Source of the DNA: Pseudomonas sp. ML96
GTDB lineage: Bacteria > Pseudomonadota > Gammaproteobacteria > Pseudomonadales > Pseudomonadaceae
DNA length: 58,996 bases
Assembly: GCF_000761545.1 (NCBI RefSeq)
Contig: NZ_JPMY01000001.1
Location: 1-58,996, forward strand
Direction: 5' to 3'
Positions 38,890-49,407 of this stretch are shown here, piece by piece; the stretch's first letter is position 1, and each line of letters begins with the position of its first letter. The notes below the pieces were generated by a model. That model was not told the origin of the DNA. It searched no databases and worked only from the letters and a program-made list of their open reading frames with translations. The position numbers and the translations under genes are program-made.

Positions 38890-38919
38890 AAGGCGCATCC
38901 TCGGATGCGCCTTTCTTTT
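38890..38919 (+). terminator. Terminator of hupB
   Basis: AAGGCGCATCC (38890-38900) pairs with GGATGCGCCTT (38903-38913), followed by TCTTTT. It lies 82 bases after the hupB stop and 65 bases before ppiD. Confidence 0.85.
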
Positions 38920-38977
38920 ATCCGGATTTCATACCCACGCTGCATGGCTGCTTCAGTGCTGGCGTTTCGGGGGAAGC

Positions 38978-40834
38978 ATGCTGCAGAACATCAGGGACAA
39001 CTCCCAAGGCTGGATCGCCAAGGCAATCATTGGCGTGATCGTCGTGCTGATGGCCCTTACCGGTTTCGATGCCATTATCCAGTCCACCAGCAATAGCCGT
39101 AACGCCGCCGAGGTCAATGGCGAAGACATCAGCCTGGACAGCCTCAACGCTGCGGTTGATATGCAGCGCCGTCAGCTGATCCAGCAGTTCGGCAAGGACT
39201 TCGATGCCTCCCTGCTGGACGACAAGCTGCTGCGCAATGCCGCTCTCGACAGCCTGGTCGAGCGCACCCTGCTGCTGCAAGGCGCCAAAGAGTCGGGCAT
39301 GGACTTCTCCGATGCCTCGCTGGATCAACTGATCCTGCAGACTCCGGCCTTCCAGATCGATGGCAAGTTCAACTCCGCACGCTTCGACCAGATCCTGCAG
39401 CAGCAGGGCATGACCCGCATGCAGTTCCGCGAGCGTCTGCGCCAGGACGTGCTGGTCAGCCAGCTGCAGGCCACCCTGGCCGGTAGCAACTTCGTCACCG
39501 ACGCCGAGCTGCAGACCTTCGTTCAGCTGGATCGGCAGACCCGCGACTTCGCCAGCCACACCGTGGCGGCGGACGCCAAGGCGGTCGAGCTGAAGGATGA
39601 CGAGATCAAGGCTTACTACGATGGTCACCAGGACCAGTTCATGAGCCCTGAGCAGGTCGTGATCGAGTATGTCGAACTGACCAAGGACAGTTTCTTCGCC
39701 CAGGCCAAGGCCAGCGATGACGAGCTGCAGGCGCTGTACCAGAAGGAAGTCGCCAATCTGTCCGAGCAGCGCCGTGGCGCGCACATCCTGCTGGAGGTGA
39801 ACGACAAGCTCAGCGACGCGCAGGCCAAGGCCAAGCTCGAGGAAGTGGCTGCCCGCCTGAAGCAGGGTGAGGACTTCGCCAAGCTGGCCAAGGAAGTTTC
39901 TCAGGACCCGGGTTCCGCCAGCAGTGGTGGTGATCTGGGCTTCGCCGGCCCGGGCGTATACGACCCCGAGTTCGAAGCCGCGCTGTATGCGCTGAAGAAG
40001 GACGAGGTTTCCGCACCGGTGCGCACCGCCTTCGGCTGGCACCTGATCAAGCTGCTGGATGTGCAGGCGGCAGAAGTGCCGAGCTTTGCCAGCCTGAAAG
40101 ACAAGCTGGAGCGCGACGTCAAGGCGCAACAGGTAGAACAGCGCTTCGTCGAGGCTGCCAAGCAGCTGGAAGAAGCCAGCTTCGAGGCTTCCGACCTGTC
40201 CCAGCCGGCTCAGGAGTTGGGCCTGAAGGTGCAGACCAGTGGTGCCTTCGGTCGTGAAGGCGGTGAGGGCGTTGCCGCCAATCGTCAGGTGGTGCAGGCC
40301 GCCTTCAGCTCCGAAGTCCTGGAAGATGGCGCCAACAGCGGTGCCATCGAACTGGACCCGGACACCACCCTGGTGCTGCGCGTTAAAGAGCACAAGAAGC
40401 CGGCACTGCTGCCTCTGGAAGAAGTGACCGCCAGCATCCGCAATACCCTGGCGCAGAAGAAGGCCGGCGAAGTCGCCAAGGCTGACGGCGAGGCGCTGAT
40501 CGCCTCCCTGCGCAAGGGTGAGGGCGAGACCAAGGACTGGAAAGTGGTACAGGCCGCTGGTCGCAGTCAGGACGGTATCGAGCCGGTGGTGCTGCAGGCG
40601 CTGTTCCGTATGAGCAAGCCGGGTGAAGATGGTAAGCCGACCTTCGCCGGCGTCACGCTGAACAACGGAGACTACGTGGTGCTGCGTCTGGATGGCGTCG
40701 GCCAGGCCAAGGCCGAGTTGAGCGAAGAAGAGAAGACCAGCTATCGCCGCTTCCTGGCCTCGCGCGCCGGTCAGCAGGACTTCGCTGCCTATCGCAAGCA
40801 TCTGCAGGAAGAGGCCGATATCGAGCGCTTCTAA
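38978..40834 (+). CDS. ppiD: Periplasmic folding chaperone/peptidyl-prolyl isomerase
   Basis: 618 residues from the ATG at 38978 (GGGGGAAG site upstream). A single membrane helix near 15-36 (AKAIIGVIVVLMALTGFDAI) anchors the protein in the inner membrane with the bulk in the periplasm. A SurA-N-like domain is followed by a parvulin domain near 262-360 (RRGAHILLEVNDKLSDAQAK, then DPGSASSGGDLGFAGPG and AFGWHLIKLLD). PpiD helps proteins leaving the Sec translocon to fold. An upstream in-frame extension to 38885 overlaps the hupB terminator and is not used. Confidence 0.97.
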   Translation: MLQNIRDNSQGWIAKAIIGVIVVLMALTGFDAIIQSTSNSRNAAEVNGEDISLDSLNAAVDMQRRQLIQQFGKDFDASLLDDKLLRNAALDSLVERTLLLQGAKESGMDFSDASLDQLILQTPAFQIDGKFNSARFDQILQQQGMTRMQFRERLRQDVLVSQLQATLAGSNFVTDAELQTFVQLDRQTRDFASHTVAADAKAVELKDDEIKAYYDGHQDQFMSPEQVVIEYVELTKDSFFAQAKASDDELQALYQKEVANLSEQRRGAHILLEVNDKLSDAQAKAKLEEVAARLKQGEDFAKLAKEVSQDPGSASSGGDLGFAGPGVYDPEFEAALYALKKDEVSAPVRTAFGWHLIKLLDVQAAEVPSFASLKDKLERDVKAQQVEQRFVEAAKQLEEASFEASDLSQPAQELGLKVQTSGAFGREGGEGVAANRQVVQAAFSSEVLEDGANSGAIELDPDTTLVLRVKEHKKPALLPLEEVTASIRNTLAQKKAGEVAKADGEALIASLRKGEGETKDWKVVQAAGRSQDGIEPVVLQALFRMSKPGEDGKPTFAGVTLNNGDYVVLRLDGVGQAKAELSEEEKTSYRRFLASRAGQQDFAAYRKHLQEEADIERF

Positions 40835-40857
40835 GCGCCGCGTCGGCTCTGAATGCT

Positions 40858-40887
40858 AAAGGCCGCTGAGTGATCAGCGGCCTTTTT
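40858..40887 (+). terminator. Terminator of ppiD
   Basis: AAAGGCCGCTGA (40858-40869) and TCAGCGGCCTTT (40874-40885) with a GTGA loop, followed by a T-run, 24 bases after the ppiD stop. Confidence 0.9.
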
Positions 40888-40914
40888 ATTTGGGCCAGAT
40901 AAAGTTGAGTGCAT

Positions 40915-40945
40915 AAAAAAGCCCGGCATCTAGCCGGGCTTTTTT
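40915..40945 (-). terminator. Terminator of fabI
   Basis: GCCCGGC (40921-40927) and GCCGGGC (40933-40939) with an ATCTA loop are flanked by six A and six T bases, a strong terminator for the minus-strand gene just upstream; it may also act on the other strand. Confidence 0.92.
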
Positions 40946-40960
40946 GCTGGGCGGCGAGGA

Positions 40961-41755
40961 TCAGTCCTCGATGGCGCCCATGGCGGTGGTGTTGAAGCCG
41001 CCGTCGACGTAGAGGATCTCGCCGCTGATGCCCGAAGCCAGGTCGGAGCAGAGGAAGGCGCCGGCATTGCCGACTTCTTCGATGGTCACGTTGCGGCGCA
41101 GCGGGGTCTGCTTCTCGTTGGCGGCGAGCATCTTGCGGAAGCTCTTGATGCCGGAAGCGGCCAGGGTGCGGATCGGGCCAGCGGAGATGGCGTTGACGCG
41201 GGTGCCTTCCGGGCCGAGGCTGCCGGCCAGGTAGCGTACGCCGGCCTCCAGGCTGGCCTTGGCCATACCCATCACGTTGTAGTTGGGCATGGTGCGCTCG
41301 GCACCCAGGTAGGAGAGGGTGAGGATGCTGCCGTTGCGGTTCTGCATCAGCTCGCGACCGGCCTTGGCCAGGGCCACCAGGCTGTAAGCGCTGATGTCGT
41401 GGGCGATCTTGAAGCCTTCGCGGGTGGTGACGGCGGTGAAGTCGCCATCCAGCTGGTCGCCAGGGGCGAAGCCGACGGAGTGAACGATGCAGTCCAGGCC
41501 GTCCCACTTCTTGCTCAGCTCCTCGAAGACCTTGGCGATCTCCTCGTCATTGGCCACGTCGCAAGGGAAGCACAGCTCGGGGTTGGAGCCCCAGCCAGCG
41601 GCGAATTCTTCGACGCGGCCCTTGAGCTTGTCGTTCTGGTAGGTGAAGGCGAGCTCGGCGCCCTCGCGGTGCATGGCGGCGGCGATGCCCGAGGCGATCG
41701 ACAGTTTGCTGGCCACGCCAACGATCAGTACGCGCTTACCGGCGAGAAAACCCAT
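40961..41755 (-). CDS. fabI: Enoyl-[acyl-carrier-protein] reductase (NADH)
   Basis: 264 residues. The NADH loop [22 protein letters not shown] and the Tyr149/Tyr159/Lys166 active site ([20 protein letters not shown]) match FabI. Two ATG codons three apart lie in frame; the second, at 41755, has the right spacing to the AGAGGA site and fits the family N-terminus MGFL. FabI does the last reduction of each fatty-acid elongation cycle and is the triclosan target. It starts 20 bases after the nppD stop, so it can be read from the transporter operon. Confidence 0.97.
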   Translation of the reverse strand: MGFLAGKRVLIVGVASKLSIASGIAAAMHREGAELAFTYQNDKLKGRVEEFAAGWGSNPELCFPCDVANDEEIAKVFEELSKKWDGLDCIVHSVGFAPGDQLDGDFTAVTTREGFKIAHDISAYSLVALAKAGRELMQNRNGSILTLSYLGAERTMPNYNVMGMAKASLEAGVRYLAGSLGPEGTRVNAISAGPIRTLAASGIKSFRKMLAANEKQTPLRRNVTIEEVGNAGAFLCSDLASGISGEILYVDGGFNTTAMGAIED

Positions 41756-41775
41756 GTGCGTCATTCCTCTTTCAG

Positions 41776-43389
41776 TTAATCGGCGGTCGCCGGAGCCATG
41801 AATGCGGCTTCCAGCAACTGCTGGGTATAAGGGTGCTGAGGCGTGGCGAATACCTGCTCGGCCGGCCCCTGTTCAACCACCTTGCCCTGTTTTACCACCA
41901 TCAGCTGGTGGCTCAGGGCCCTGACCACCGCCAGGTCATGGCTGATGAACAGGTACGTCAGGTTGTACTTGGCCTGCAACGAGCGCAGGAGTTCCACCAC
42001 CTGGCGCTGTACCGTGCGGTCGAGCGCCGAAGTGGGCTCGTCCAGCAGTATCAGCGCCGGTTTCAGCACCAGTGCCCGGGCAATGGCAATCCGCTGCCGT
42101 TGCCCGCCGGAAAACTCATGGGGATAGCGGTGCCGGGTTTCCGGATCCAGGCCTACCTCCTTGAGTGCGTCGATGACGGCTTGCTCCTGCTCCTCTTCGC
42201 TGCCGATCCCGTGGATACGCAGGCCCTCGCCGACGATCTGGCTCACGCACATGCGTGGGCTGAGACTGCCGAAGGGGTCTTGGAAGACCACCTGCATCTG
42301 CCGCCGCAGCGGCCTTACGGCCTGTTGCGACAGCCCATCCAGCGCCTGGCCCTGGAAGCGGATGGCGCCCTGGCTGCTCAGCAGCCGCAGAATCGCCATG
42401 CCGAGGGTGGACTTGCCGGAGCCGCTTTCACCCACGATGCCCAGGGTCTGGCCCTGGGGCAGGCTGAAACCGATTCCGTCCACCGCCTTCACGTGATCGA
42501 CCGTGCGCCGCAACACTCCCTTCTTGATCGGGAACCACACGCGCAGGTCGTCCACTTCCAGTAGCGGCGCGCCGGCGGGGTTGTCCGCAGGCATGCCGCT
42601 GGGCTCGGCGCCAAGCAGTTCCCGGGTATACGGATGCTGCGGAGCGCGGAACAATTCATCACACGACGCCTGTTCGACGATGCAACCGCGCTGCATGACA
42701 CATACGCGATGGGCGATTCGTCGCACCAGGTTGAGATCGTGGGTGATCAGCAGCAGGGCCATGCCCAGGCGGGCCTGTAATTCCTTGAGCAGATCGAGGA
42801 TTTTCAACTGCACGGTGACGTCCAGCGCGGTGGTCGGCTCGTCGGCGATCAGCAGTTCCGGCTCGTTGGCCAGGGCCATGGCGATCATCACGCGCTGACG
42901 CTGGCCGCCGGACAGCTCGTGCGGATAGGCCTTGAGGCGCTTGGCCGGCTCGGGAATGCCGACCAGCTCCAGCAGTTCGATGATCCGTGCCTGGGCGGCG
43001 TTGCCGGTCAGGCCCTTGTGCCAGGCCAGTACCTCGCCGATCTGCTTGCCGATGCTGTGCAGCGGGTTGAGCGAGGTCATCGGCTCCTGGAACACCATGG
43101 CGATGCGGTTGCCACGAATGCCGCGCAGCTTGTCCGGGGCTAGCTTGAGCAGGTCCTGGCCGCCGTACTGGATGCTGCCGGCCGGGTGGCGGGCCAGCGG
43201 GTAGGGCAGCAGGCGCAGGATGGAGTGGGCGGTGACCGACTTACCCGAGCCGCTCTCGCCGACCAGGGCCAGGGTCTCGCCCTTGCGGATATCGAAGCTG
43301 ACGCCTTCGATCACGCGCTGGGCCTTGTTGCCGACGACGAACTCGACGGCCAGGTCGCGCACTTCGATGAGGTTGTTCTGCTCGGTCAT
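41776..43389 (-). CDS. nppD: Peptide/nucleoside-antibiotic ABC transporter, fused double ATPase
   Basis: 537 residues with two complete ABC ATPase halves. Each has a Walker A GESGSGKS (near 40 and 320), a signature (LSGGQRQRV and FSGGQRQRI) and an oligopeptide-type C-terminal tail after each half. This Opp/Dpp-type double ATPase matches YejF and P. aeruginosa PA1807 (NppD), part of the system reported to import peptidyl nucleoside antibiotics in PA14. The GAGGA site lies 7 bases before the ATG and overlaps the end of nppC. Confidence 0.9.
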   Translation of the reverse strand: MTEQNNLIEVRDLAVEFVVGNKAQRVIEGVSFDIRKGETLALVGESGSGKSVTAHSILRLLPYPLARHPAGSIQYGGQDLLKLAPDKLRGIRGNRIAMVFQEPMTSLNPLHSIGKQIGEVLAWHKGLTGNAAQARIIELLELVGIPEPAKRLKAYPHELSGGQRQRVMIAMALANEPELLIADEPTTALDVTVQLKILDLLKELQARLGMALLLITHDLNLVRRIAHRVCVMQRGCIVEQASCDELFRAPQHPYTRELLGAEPSGMPADNPAGAPLLEVDDLRVWFPIKKGVLRRTVDHVKAVDGIGFSLPQGQTLGIVGESGSGKSTLGMAILRLLSSQGAIRFQGQALDGLSQQAVRPLRRQMQVVFQDPFGSLSPRMCVSQIVGEGLRIHGIGSEEEQEQAVIDALKEVGLDPETRHRYPHEFSGGQRQRIAIARALVLKPALILLDEPTSALDRTVQRQVVELLRSLQAKYNLTYLFISHDLAVVRALSHQLMVVKQGKVVEQGPAEQVFATPQHPYTQQLLEAAFMAPATAD

Positions 43390-43390
43390 C

Positions 43391-44410
43391 TCATTTCCTC
43401 GGGTCGAAGGCATCACGGGCGGCTTCGCCGATGAACACCAGCAGGCTGAGCATCAGAGCCAGCACGGCGAAGGCGCTGATACCCAGCCAGGGCGCCTGCA
43501 GGTTGGCCTTGCCCTGGGCCACCAGCTCACCCAGCGAGGGCTCGCCGGCGGGCAGGCCGAAGCCGAGGAAGTCCAGCGAGGTCAGGGTGCCGATTGCCCC
43601 GGTGAGGATGAAGGGCATGAAGGTCATGGTCGAGACCATGGCGTTGGGCAGGATGTGGTGGAACATGATGCCGCCGTTGCCCATGCCCAGCGCGCGGGCC
43701 GCACGCACGTACTCCAGGTTGCGGCCGCGGAGGAACTCGGCGCGCACCACGTCGACCAGGCTCATCCAGGAGAACAGCAGCATGATGCCCAGCAGCCACC
43801 AGAAGTTGGGCTGCACGAAGCTGGCCAGGATGATCAGCAGATAGAGCACCGGCAGTCCCGACCAGACCTCGAGGAAGCGCTGGCCAGCCAGGTCGACCCA
43901 GCCGCCATAGTAGCCCTGCAGGGCGCCTGCGAACACGCCGATGATCGAGCTGGCGATGGTCAGCGCCAGAGCGAACAACACCGATACGCGGAAGCCGTAG
44001 ATCACCCGCGCCAGCACATCGCGGCCCTGGTCGTCGGTGCCCAGCCAGTTCTGCGCCGAGGGCGGAGCGGGGGCGGGTACCTGCAGTTCGTAGTTGATGC
44101 TGGCGTAGTCGAAGGGAATGGGCGGCCAGACCATCCAGCCATCCTTCTCTGCGATCAGCTCCTGGATGTAAGGGCTCTTGTAGTTGGCCTGCAGCGGGAA
44201 TTCGCCACCGAAGGTGGTCTCCGGGTAGCGCTTGAGCACCGGGAAGTACCATTCGCCGTCGTAGTGCACGGCCAGCGGCTTGTCGTTGGCGATCAGTTCG
44301 GCACCCAGGCTGAGGACGAACAGGATGAGGAACAGCCACAGCGACCACCAGCCACGGCGGTGGGCCTTGAACAGGGCGAAGCGGCGCTGGTTGAGCGGGG
44401 AGAGCGTCAT
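43391..44410 (-). CDS. nppC: Peptide ABC transporter permease, YejE-like
   Basis: 339 residues. An N-terminal helix (SLWLFLILFVLSLGAELIA) is followed by a roughly 90-residue periplasmic segment and a five-helix permease domain with the EAA loop EYVRAARALGMGNGGIMFHHILPNAM. The long first loop is typical of YejE-type proteins. The start codon lies 2 bases after the nppB stop; a GGGAGA site precedes it. Confidence 0.9.
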   Translation of the reverse strand: MTLSPLNQRRFALFKAHRRGWWSLWLFLILFVLSLGAELIANDKPLAVHYDGEWYFPVLKRYPETTFGGEFPLQANYKSPYIQELIAEKDGWMVWPPIPFDYASINYELQVPAPAPPSAQNWLGTDDQGRDVLARVIYGFRVSVLFALALTIASSIIGVFAGALQGYYGGWVDLAGQRFLEVWSGLPVLYLLIILASFVQPNFWWLLGIMLLFSWMSLVDVVRAEFLRGRNLEYVRAARALGMGNGGIMFHHILPNAMVSTMTFMPFILTGAIGTLTSLDFLGFGLPAGEPSLGELVAQGKANLQAPWLGISAFAVLALMLSLLVFIGEAARDAFDPRK

Positions 44411-44412
44411 TC

Positions 44413-45498
44413 TCAGTTCTCCCGGCTGTCGAAGTCGATGCGCGGATCGATCAGGGTGTACATCAGGTCGCTCACCAGCTTGGCCAGCAGGCCGAACAGA
44501 GAAAAGATGAACAGGGTGCCGAACACCACCGGGTAGTCGCGGTTGACGATCGACTCGAAGCCCAGCAGGCCGAGGCCGTCGAGGGAGAAGATCACCTCGA
44601 TCAGCATCGAGCCGGCGAAGAAGATGCCCAGCACGGCAGATGGGAAGCCGGCGACCACGATGAGCATGGCGTTGCGGAACACATGGCCGTAGAGCACGCG
44701 GTTGTCGGTCAGGCCCTTGGCGCGGGCGGTGACCACGTATTGCTTGCCGATCTCGTCGAGGAAGCTGTTCTTGGTTAGCAGGGTGAGGGTGGCGAAGTTG
44801 CCGATCACCAGCGCCGTCACCGGCAGGGCCAGGTGCCAGAAGTAGTCGAGAATCTTGCCGCCCAGGCTGAGCTCGTCGAAGTTGCCTGAGGTCAGCCCGC
44901 GCAAGGGGAACCAGTCCCAGTAGCTGCCGCCGGCGAACAGCACGATCAGCAGAATGGCGAAGAGGAATGCAGGGATGGCGTAGCCGACGATGATCGCCGA
45001 GCTAGTCCAGACGTCGAAGGCGCTGCCGTGGCGTGTGGCCTTGGCGATGCCCAAGGGGATCGAGATCAGGTAGGTGATCAGGGTGCTCCATAACCCGAGC
45101 GATATGGAGACCGGCATCTTCTCCAGAATCAGGTCGACCACGCTGGCGTCACGGAAGAAGCTCTCACCGAAGTCCAGTTGCGCGTAGCTGCTGAGCATCA
45201 GCCAGAAACGCTCCGGGGCGGACTTGTCGAAGCCGTACATCTTCTCGATTTCTTCGACCAGTTTGGGGTCCAGACCCTGTGATCCGCGGTAGTTGGAGCC
45301 GGCTGTAGCCACCTCACCACCACCGCCGGAGATCCGCCCGGTGGCGCCGCCGGCAGCGGCATCGAAGCCTTCCAGCTTGGCGATCATCTGCTCCACCGGG
45401 CCGCCCGGTGCGGCCTGGACGATGATGAAGTTGATCAGCAGGATGCCCAGCAGGGTAGGGATGATCAGCAGCAGGCGGCGGACGATATAGGCCAGCAT
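44413..45498 (-). CDS. nppB: Peptide ABC transporter permease, YejB-like
   Basis: 361 residues from the ATG at 45498. The N-terminus [19 protein letters not shown] is the classic DppB/OppB start; the EAA loop reads [21 protein letters not shown] flexible Gly/Ala-rich loop (about 52-75) lies in the periplasmic region after the first helix. Its start overlaps the nppA2 stop by one base (TAATG), which indicates translational coupling. Confidence 0.92.
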   Translation of the reverse strand: MLAYIVRRLLLIIPTLLGILLINFIIVQAAPGGPVEQMIAKLEGFDAAAGGATGRISGGGGEVATAGSNYRGSQGLDPKLVEEIEKMYGFDKSAPERFWLMLSSYAQLDFGESFFRDASVVDLILEKMPVSISLGLWSTLITYLISIPLGIAKATRHGSAFDVWTSSAIIVGYAIPAFLFAILLIVLFAGGSYWDWFPLRGLTSGNFDELSLGGKILDYFWHLALPVTALVIGNFATLTLLTKNSFLDEIGKQYVVTARAKGLTDNRVLYGHVFRNAMLIVVAGFPSAVLGIFFAGSMLIEVIFSLDGLGLLGFESIVNRDYPVVFGTLFIFSLFGLLAKLVSDLMYTLIDPRIDFDSREN

Positions 45499-47333
45499 TA
45501 CTGGGCTTCCTGCTTGGGTTCGGTTGCGGTGGCGGGCTTGGCCTTCGGCGGATTCAGCGGGGTTTCCTCCCACCAGGTCATCAGGCCGTAGTCATACAGC
45601 GGCGTGACTTCGGGGCGGCCGAAGCGCTTCCAGTAGGCCACACGCCAGGTGTCCACGTAATAGTTCGGCACCACGTAGTGGCCCCAGAGCAGGGCGCGGT
45701 CCAGGGCGCGGGCGTGGGTGATCAGCGATTTGCGCGAGTCGGAGCGGATCAGCCCGTCCACCAGTTGGTCGATGGCCGGATCGCGCAGGCCCATCAGGTT
45801 GCGGCTGCCCGGGTTGTCGGCGCTGGCGGAGTGCCAGAATTCGCGCTGCTCGTTACCCGGCGAGGTGGACTGCGGCCAGATCGCCGAGGTCATGTCGAAG
45901 TCGCGCGAACGCAGGCGGTTGATGTACTGCGAGGTGTCGACGCGGCGGATCTGCAGGTCGATGCCCAGCTCGGCCAGGTTGCGTTTGAACGGCAGGATCA
46001 CCCGCTCCAGGTTGGGCTGGAAGTTGAGGAACTCGAAGGCTAGCTGCTTGCCGTCCGGGCCGATCATCTTGTCGTCCTGGATGCGGTAGCCGGCCTCGGT
46101 CAGCAGCTGGAAGGCCTTGCGGCTCTGTTCGCGGATGATGCCGCTGCCGTCGCTGACTGGCGGCTTGAACTCCTGGGTGAAGACTTCCGGCGGTAGCTTG
46201 TCGCGCAGCGGCTCGAGCAGCTTCAACTCGGCCTCGGAGGGCAGGCCGGTGGCAGCCATCTCGGAGTTTTCGAAGTAGCTGTGGGTGCGCTTGTAGGCGC
46301 CATAGAACAGCTGCTTGCTGGCCCACTCGAAGTCGAACAGTTCGGAGATGGCCTCGCGTACGCGGCGATCCTGGAACATCGGGCGGCGCAGGTTGAACAC
46401 ATAGCCCTGCATGCCGGCCGGATTGTGGTTGGGAATGGCCTGCATGGCGAACTTGCCGGCTCGCAGAGCCGGGCTGTCGTAGCCGGTATTCCAGTCCTTG
46501 GCCGAGTACTCGAGATTGACGTCGAACTGGCCGGCCTTGAAGGCCTCCAGGGCGACCTGGGTATCGCGGTAGTAGTCGACGCGGATGCGGTCGAAGTTGT
46601 ACATGCCGCGGGCGACCGGCAGGTCCTTGCCCCACCAGTCCTTGACCCGCTCGAACTCTACGCTGCTGCCCGGCGATACCTTGCCGATCTTGTAGGGGCC
46701 GCTGCCCAGCGGAGGCTCCAGGCCGCCCCTGCCGAAGTCGCGAGTAGCCCACCAGTGCTTGGGCAGCACCTGGATCTGCCCGAGGATCAGCGGCAGCTCA
46801 CGGTTGTCCTTGTGCTTGAAGTCGAAGCGCACCCGCAGCTTGTCCTCGGCCACTACCTGCGCCACGTCGGCGTAGTAGTGCTGGTACATGGGATCGCCTT
46901 TTTCCAGCAGGATGTTGAAGGTGAAGATCACGTCGTCCGCGGTGACCGGGGTGCCGTCGTGGAAGCGCGCCTTGGGGTTGAGGATGAAACGTACGTAACT
47001 GTTGTCGGGTGCCTTGTCGATCTTCTCGGCGAGCAGGCCGTATTCGGTGAACGGCTCGTCGGGCGCGTGGTAGGTCAGGCTGTCGTAGATCAGGCCGACA
47101 CCCACCGGGTTGCCCTTGGGGATGAAGGGGTTAAGGCTGTCGAAGCCGCCGATGTCGCGCTGGCGCAGCAGGCCGCCCTTGGGTGCATCCGGATTGACGT
47201 AGTCGAAGTGCTGGAAGTTGGCCGGGTACTTGGGCGCCTCGCCGTACAGGGTGACGGCATGCTTGGGTTCGGCCTGGGCCAGGCCGCTCAGCATCAACAG
47301 GGCGGCGCCGAGGGTACGCAGGGAAGGGCTCAT
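45498..47333 (-). CDS. nppA2: Extracellular solute-binding protein family 5, second copy
   Basis: 611 residues with a Sec signal peptide ([15 protein letters not shown]). The SBP_bac_5 landmarks are [13 protein letters not shown] near 40, [19 protein letters not shown] near 120, [20 protein letters not shown] near 200 and [20 protein letters not shown] near 240. It overlaps the upstream SBP gene by 4 bases (ATGA). Two binding proteins in one operon is the known PA1811-PA1810 layout and may broaden ligand range. The final Lys/Ala/Pro-rich tail is probably disordered. Confidence 0.92.
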   Translation of the reverse strand: MSPSLRTLGAALLMLSGLAQAEPKHAVTLYGEAPKYPANFQHFDYVNPDAPKGGLLRQRDIGGFDSLNPFIPKGNPVGVGLIYDSLTYHAPDEPFTEYGLLAEKIDKAPDNSYVRFILNPKARFHDGTPVTADDVIFTFNILLEKGDPMYQHYYADVAQVVAEDKLRVRFDFKHKDNRELPLILGQIQVLPKHWWATRDFGRGGLEPPLGSGPYKIGKVSPGSSVEFERVKDWWGKDLPVARGMYNFDRIRVDYYRDTQVALEAFKAGQFDVNLEYSAKDWNTGYDSPALRAGKFAMQAIPNHNPAGMQGYVFNLRRPMFQDRRVREAISELFDFEWASKQLFYGAYKRTHSYFENSEMAATGLPSEAELKLLEPLRDKLPPEVFTQEFKPPVSDGSGIIREQSRKAFQLLTEAGYRIQDDKMIGPDGKQLAFEFLNFQPNLERVILPFKRNLAELGIDLQIRRVDTSQYINRLRSRDFDMTSAIWPQSTSPGNEQREFWHSASADNPGSRNLMGLRDPAIDQLVDGLIRSDSRKSLITHARALDRALLWGHYVVPNYYVDTWRVAYWKRFGRPEVTPLYDYGLMTWWEETPLNPPKAKPATATEPKQEAQ

Positions 47334-49180
47334 CGAACGGTCTCCGTGGGCTTCAGCCACCAGGCCCGCAGCCCCAGGGTATAGGGCGGGGTGGTGACGA
47401 AGGCGAACCGATTGCGGTACGCCAGACGATGGTGATTGATGTACCAGTTGGGGATGCTGTAGTGCTGCCAGAGCAGCACCCGGTCCAGGGCCTTGCCGGC
47501 CGAGACCTGCTCCTCGCGGGTCTGTGCGGCCAGCAGCTTGTCGAGCAATTCGTCGACCACCGGGTGGCGCACGCCTGAGTAGTTCTTGCTGCCCTTCACG
47601 CCGGCCTGGCTGGAGTGGAAATACAACCACTGTTCCAGTCCGGGGCTGAGGCTCTGCGGCAGGGTCATGAGGATCATGTCGTAGTCGAACTGGTCGAGGC
47701 GTTGCTTGTACTGGGCGCGGTCCACCGTGCGCAGGTTGGCGCGGATACCGATGCTGGCGAGATTCTCGGTGTAGGGCTGGAGAATGCGTTCCAGGTTGGG
47801 ATTGACCAGCAGAATCTCGAAACGCAGTGCTTCGCCCTTGGCGTTGACCAGGCTCTGCCCGGAAGGTTTCCAGCCGGCCTCGGCGAGCAGGCCGAGCGCC
47901 TTGCGCAATGTCTCGCGCGGGATGCCGCGACCGTCGGTGGCGGGCAGGGTGAAGGGCTCGGTGAACAGCTTGGCCGGCAGTTGCTTGCGATAGGGCGACA
48001 GCAGCAGCCATTCATTGCCTTCCGGGATGCCGGCGGCGCTGAACTCGCTGTTGGGGTAGTAGCTGTTGCTGCGCTTGTAGGCGCTGTTGAACAGGGCGCG
48101 GTTGGTCCACTCGAAGTCGAACATCAGGCCCAGGGCCTCGCGTACCTTGCGCTGGGCGAAGGTGTCGCGGCGGGTGTTCATGAACAGCGCCTGGGTCTGG
48201 GTCGGAATCTGGTGCGGGATCTCTGCGCGAATCACATCGCCACGGGCGATGGCCGGGAAGCGATAGGCGTTGGCCCAGTTCTTCGCCTGATGCTCGATGT
48301 AGAAGTCGAATTCGCCAGCCTTGAACGCCTCGAAGGCGACACTGCTGTCGCGGTAGAACTCCACCTCGACGCGGTCGAAGTTGTACTTGCCGCGGTTGAC
48401 CGCCAGCTTCTCGCCCCACCAGTCCTTGACCCGCTCGAACACCAGGCGCCGGCCCGGCTCGACCTGGGTGATGCGGTAGGGGCCGCTGCCCAGCGGCACG
48501 TCGAAGCTGGTGGCGCGGAAGTCGCGATTCTTCCAGTAGTGCTGGGCCAGCACCGGCAGCTCGCCGAGGCGCAGGATCAGCAGGGGGTTGCCGGCACGCT
48601 TGAACACGAAACGGATGCGGTGGCGATTGAGGATGTCGACCCTTTTGACCTCCTGCAGGTTGGTGCGGTACTGCGGATGGCCATCCTTGATCAGGGTGCG
48701 GTAGGAGAAGGCCACGTCATAGGCGGTGATCGGCTTGCCATCGTGGAAGCGGGCTTCTTCGCGCAGGTTGAACACCACCCAGCTGCGGTCCTCGCTGTAC
48801 TCAACGCTCTTGGCGATCAGGCCGTAGCTGGAGGCGGGCTCGTCGCCAGAGGGGTCGTAGGCGCCGGTGCCGACCATCAGTGGCTCGTTGAACTCGCTGA
48901 CCCCGTATTGCAGGAAATTGGGCGCGGCGGCGGGGCTGCTGCCCTTGAAACTGTAGGGGTTGAGCGTGTCGAAGGTGCCGTAGGCCATCACCCGCAGGGT
49001 GCCGCCCTTGGGCGCGTCGGGGTTGACCCAGTCGAAGTGGGTGAAGCTGGCTGGATACTTGAGCGCGCCGAACTGGGCATAACCATGGCTTTCGCTGAGG
49101 GTCGCGAAGGCGGGGAAACTCATGGCCAGGCCGAGGATCAGTGAGATCAGGGAGCGCATCGGGTGCGGGGTCCGGTCCAT
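47330..49180 (-). CDS. nppA1: Extracellular solute-binding protein family 5, first copy
   Basis: 616 residues if the ATG at 49180 is used; a second ATG at 49159 gives 609 and a shorter signal peptide (LISLILGLAMSFPAFA). Neither has a strong ribosome-binding site. The SBP_bac_5 blocks are the same as in the next gene: [48 protein letters not shown] and YNFDRVEVEFYRDSSVAFEA. It heads the five-gene operon transcribed away from the HDOD-GAF gene. Confidence 0.92.
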   Translation of the reverse strand: MDRTPHPMRSLISLILGLAMSFPAFATLSESHGYAQFGALKYPASFTHFDWVNPDAPKGGTLRVMAYGTFDTLNPYSFKGSSPAAAPNFLQYGVSEFNEPLMVGTGAYDPSGDEPASSYGLIAKSVEYSEDRSWVVFNLREEARFHDGKPITAYDVAFSYRTLIKDGHPQYRTNLQEVKRVDILNRHRIRFVFKRAGNPLLILRLGELPVLAQHYWKNRDFRATSFDVPLGSGPYRITQVEPGRRLVFERVKDWWGEKLAVNRGKYNFDRVEVEFYRDSSVAFEAFKAGEFDFYIEHQAKNWANAYRFPAIARGDVIRAEIPHQIPTQTQALFMNTRRDTFAQRKVREALGLMFDFEWTNRALFNSAYKRSNSYYPNSEFSAAGIPEGNEWLLLSPYRKQLPAKLFTEPFTLPATDGRGIPRETLRKALGLLAEAGWKPSGQSLVNAKGEALRFEILLVNPNLERILQPYTENLASIGIRANLRTVDRAQYKQRLDQFDYDMILMTLPQSLSPGLEQWLYFHSSQAGVKGSKNYSGVRHPVVDELLDKLLAAQTREEQVSAGKALDRVLLWQHYSIPNWYINHHRLAYRNRFAFVTTPPYTLGLRAWWLKPTETVR

Positions 49181-49365
49181 GGGGCTTCTGAGGGCATTTG
49201 TGAAGGCAGGAATGAGTGCGCGGGCGCCTGTTTCGTCGCCGTTAGTGGCTTTTGGCCACCCATTCGCGCTGCGCAGGTCTGCCTGCAGGCCGGCCGCTGT
49301 TTGATCCGTACAGTAACAGCTTGTATAGGCAGGAAAAAGAGTGCCTTTTGGGCAGCGAGTGCCAT

Positions 49366-49391
49366 CAATTTGATTACACTGAAACAAATTG
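49366..49391. promoter_or_regulatory. Dyad operator candidate between nppA1 and the HDOD gene
   Basis: CAATTTG (49366-49372) and CAAATTG (49385-49391) form a perfect 7-base inverted repeat with a 12-base spacer. It lies 16 bases before the TTG start of the HDOD gene and about 185 bases before nppA1. The rest of 49181-49407 has no gene. Confidence 0.5.
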
Positions 49392-49407
49392 CAATGAGGT
49401 CGCCGCC

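Noticed and set aside
38885..38977. Extended start for ppiD
   Set aside because: The extension runs through the hupB terminator, and the ATG at 38978 has a strong ribosome-binding site and the conserved N-terminus.
47334..48011. N-terminal extension of nppA2 far into nppA1
   Set aside because: The ATG at 47333 starts a proper signal peptide and overlaps the nppA1 stop; the extension is arginine/proline-rich shadow sequence.
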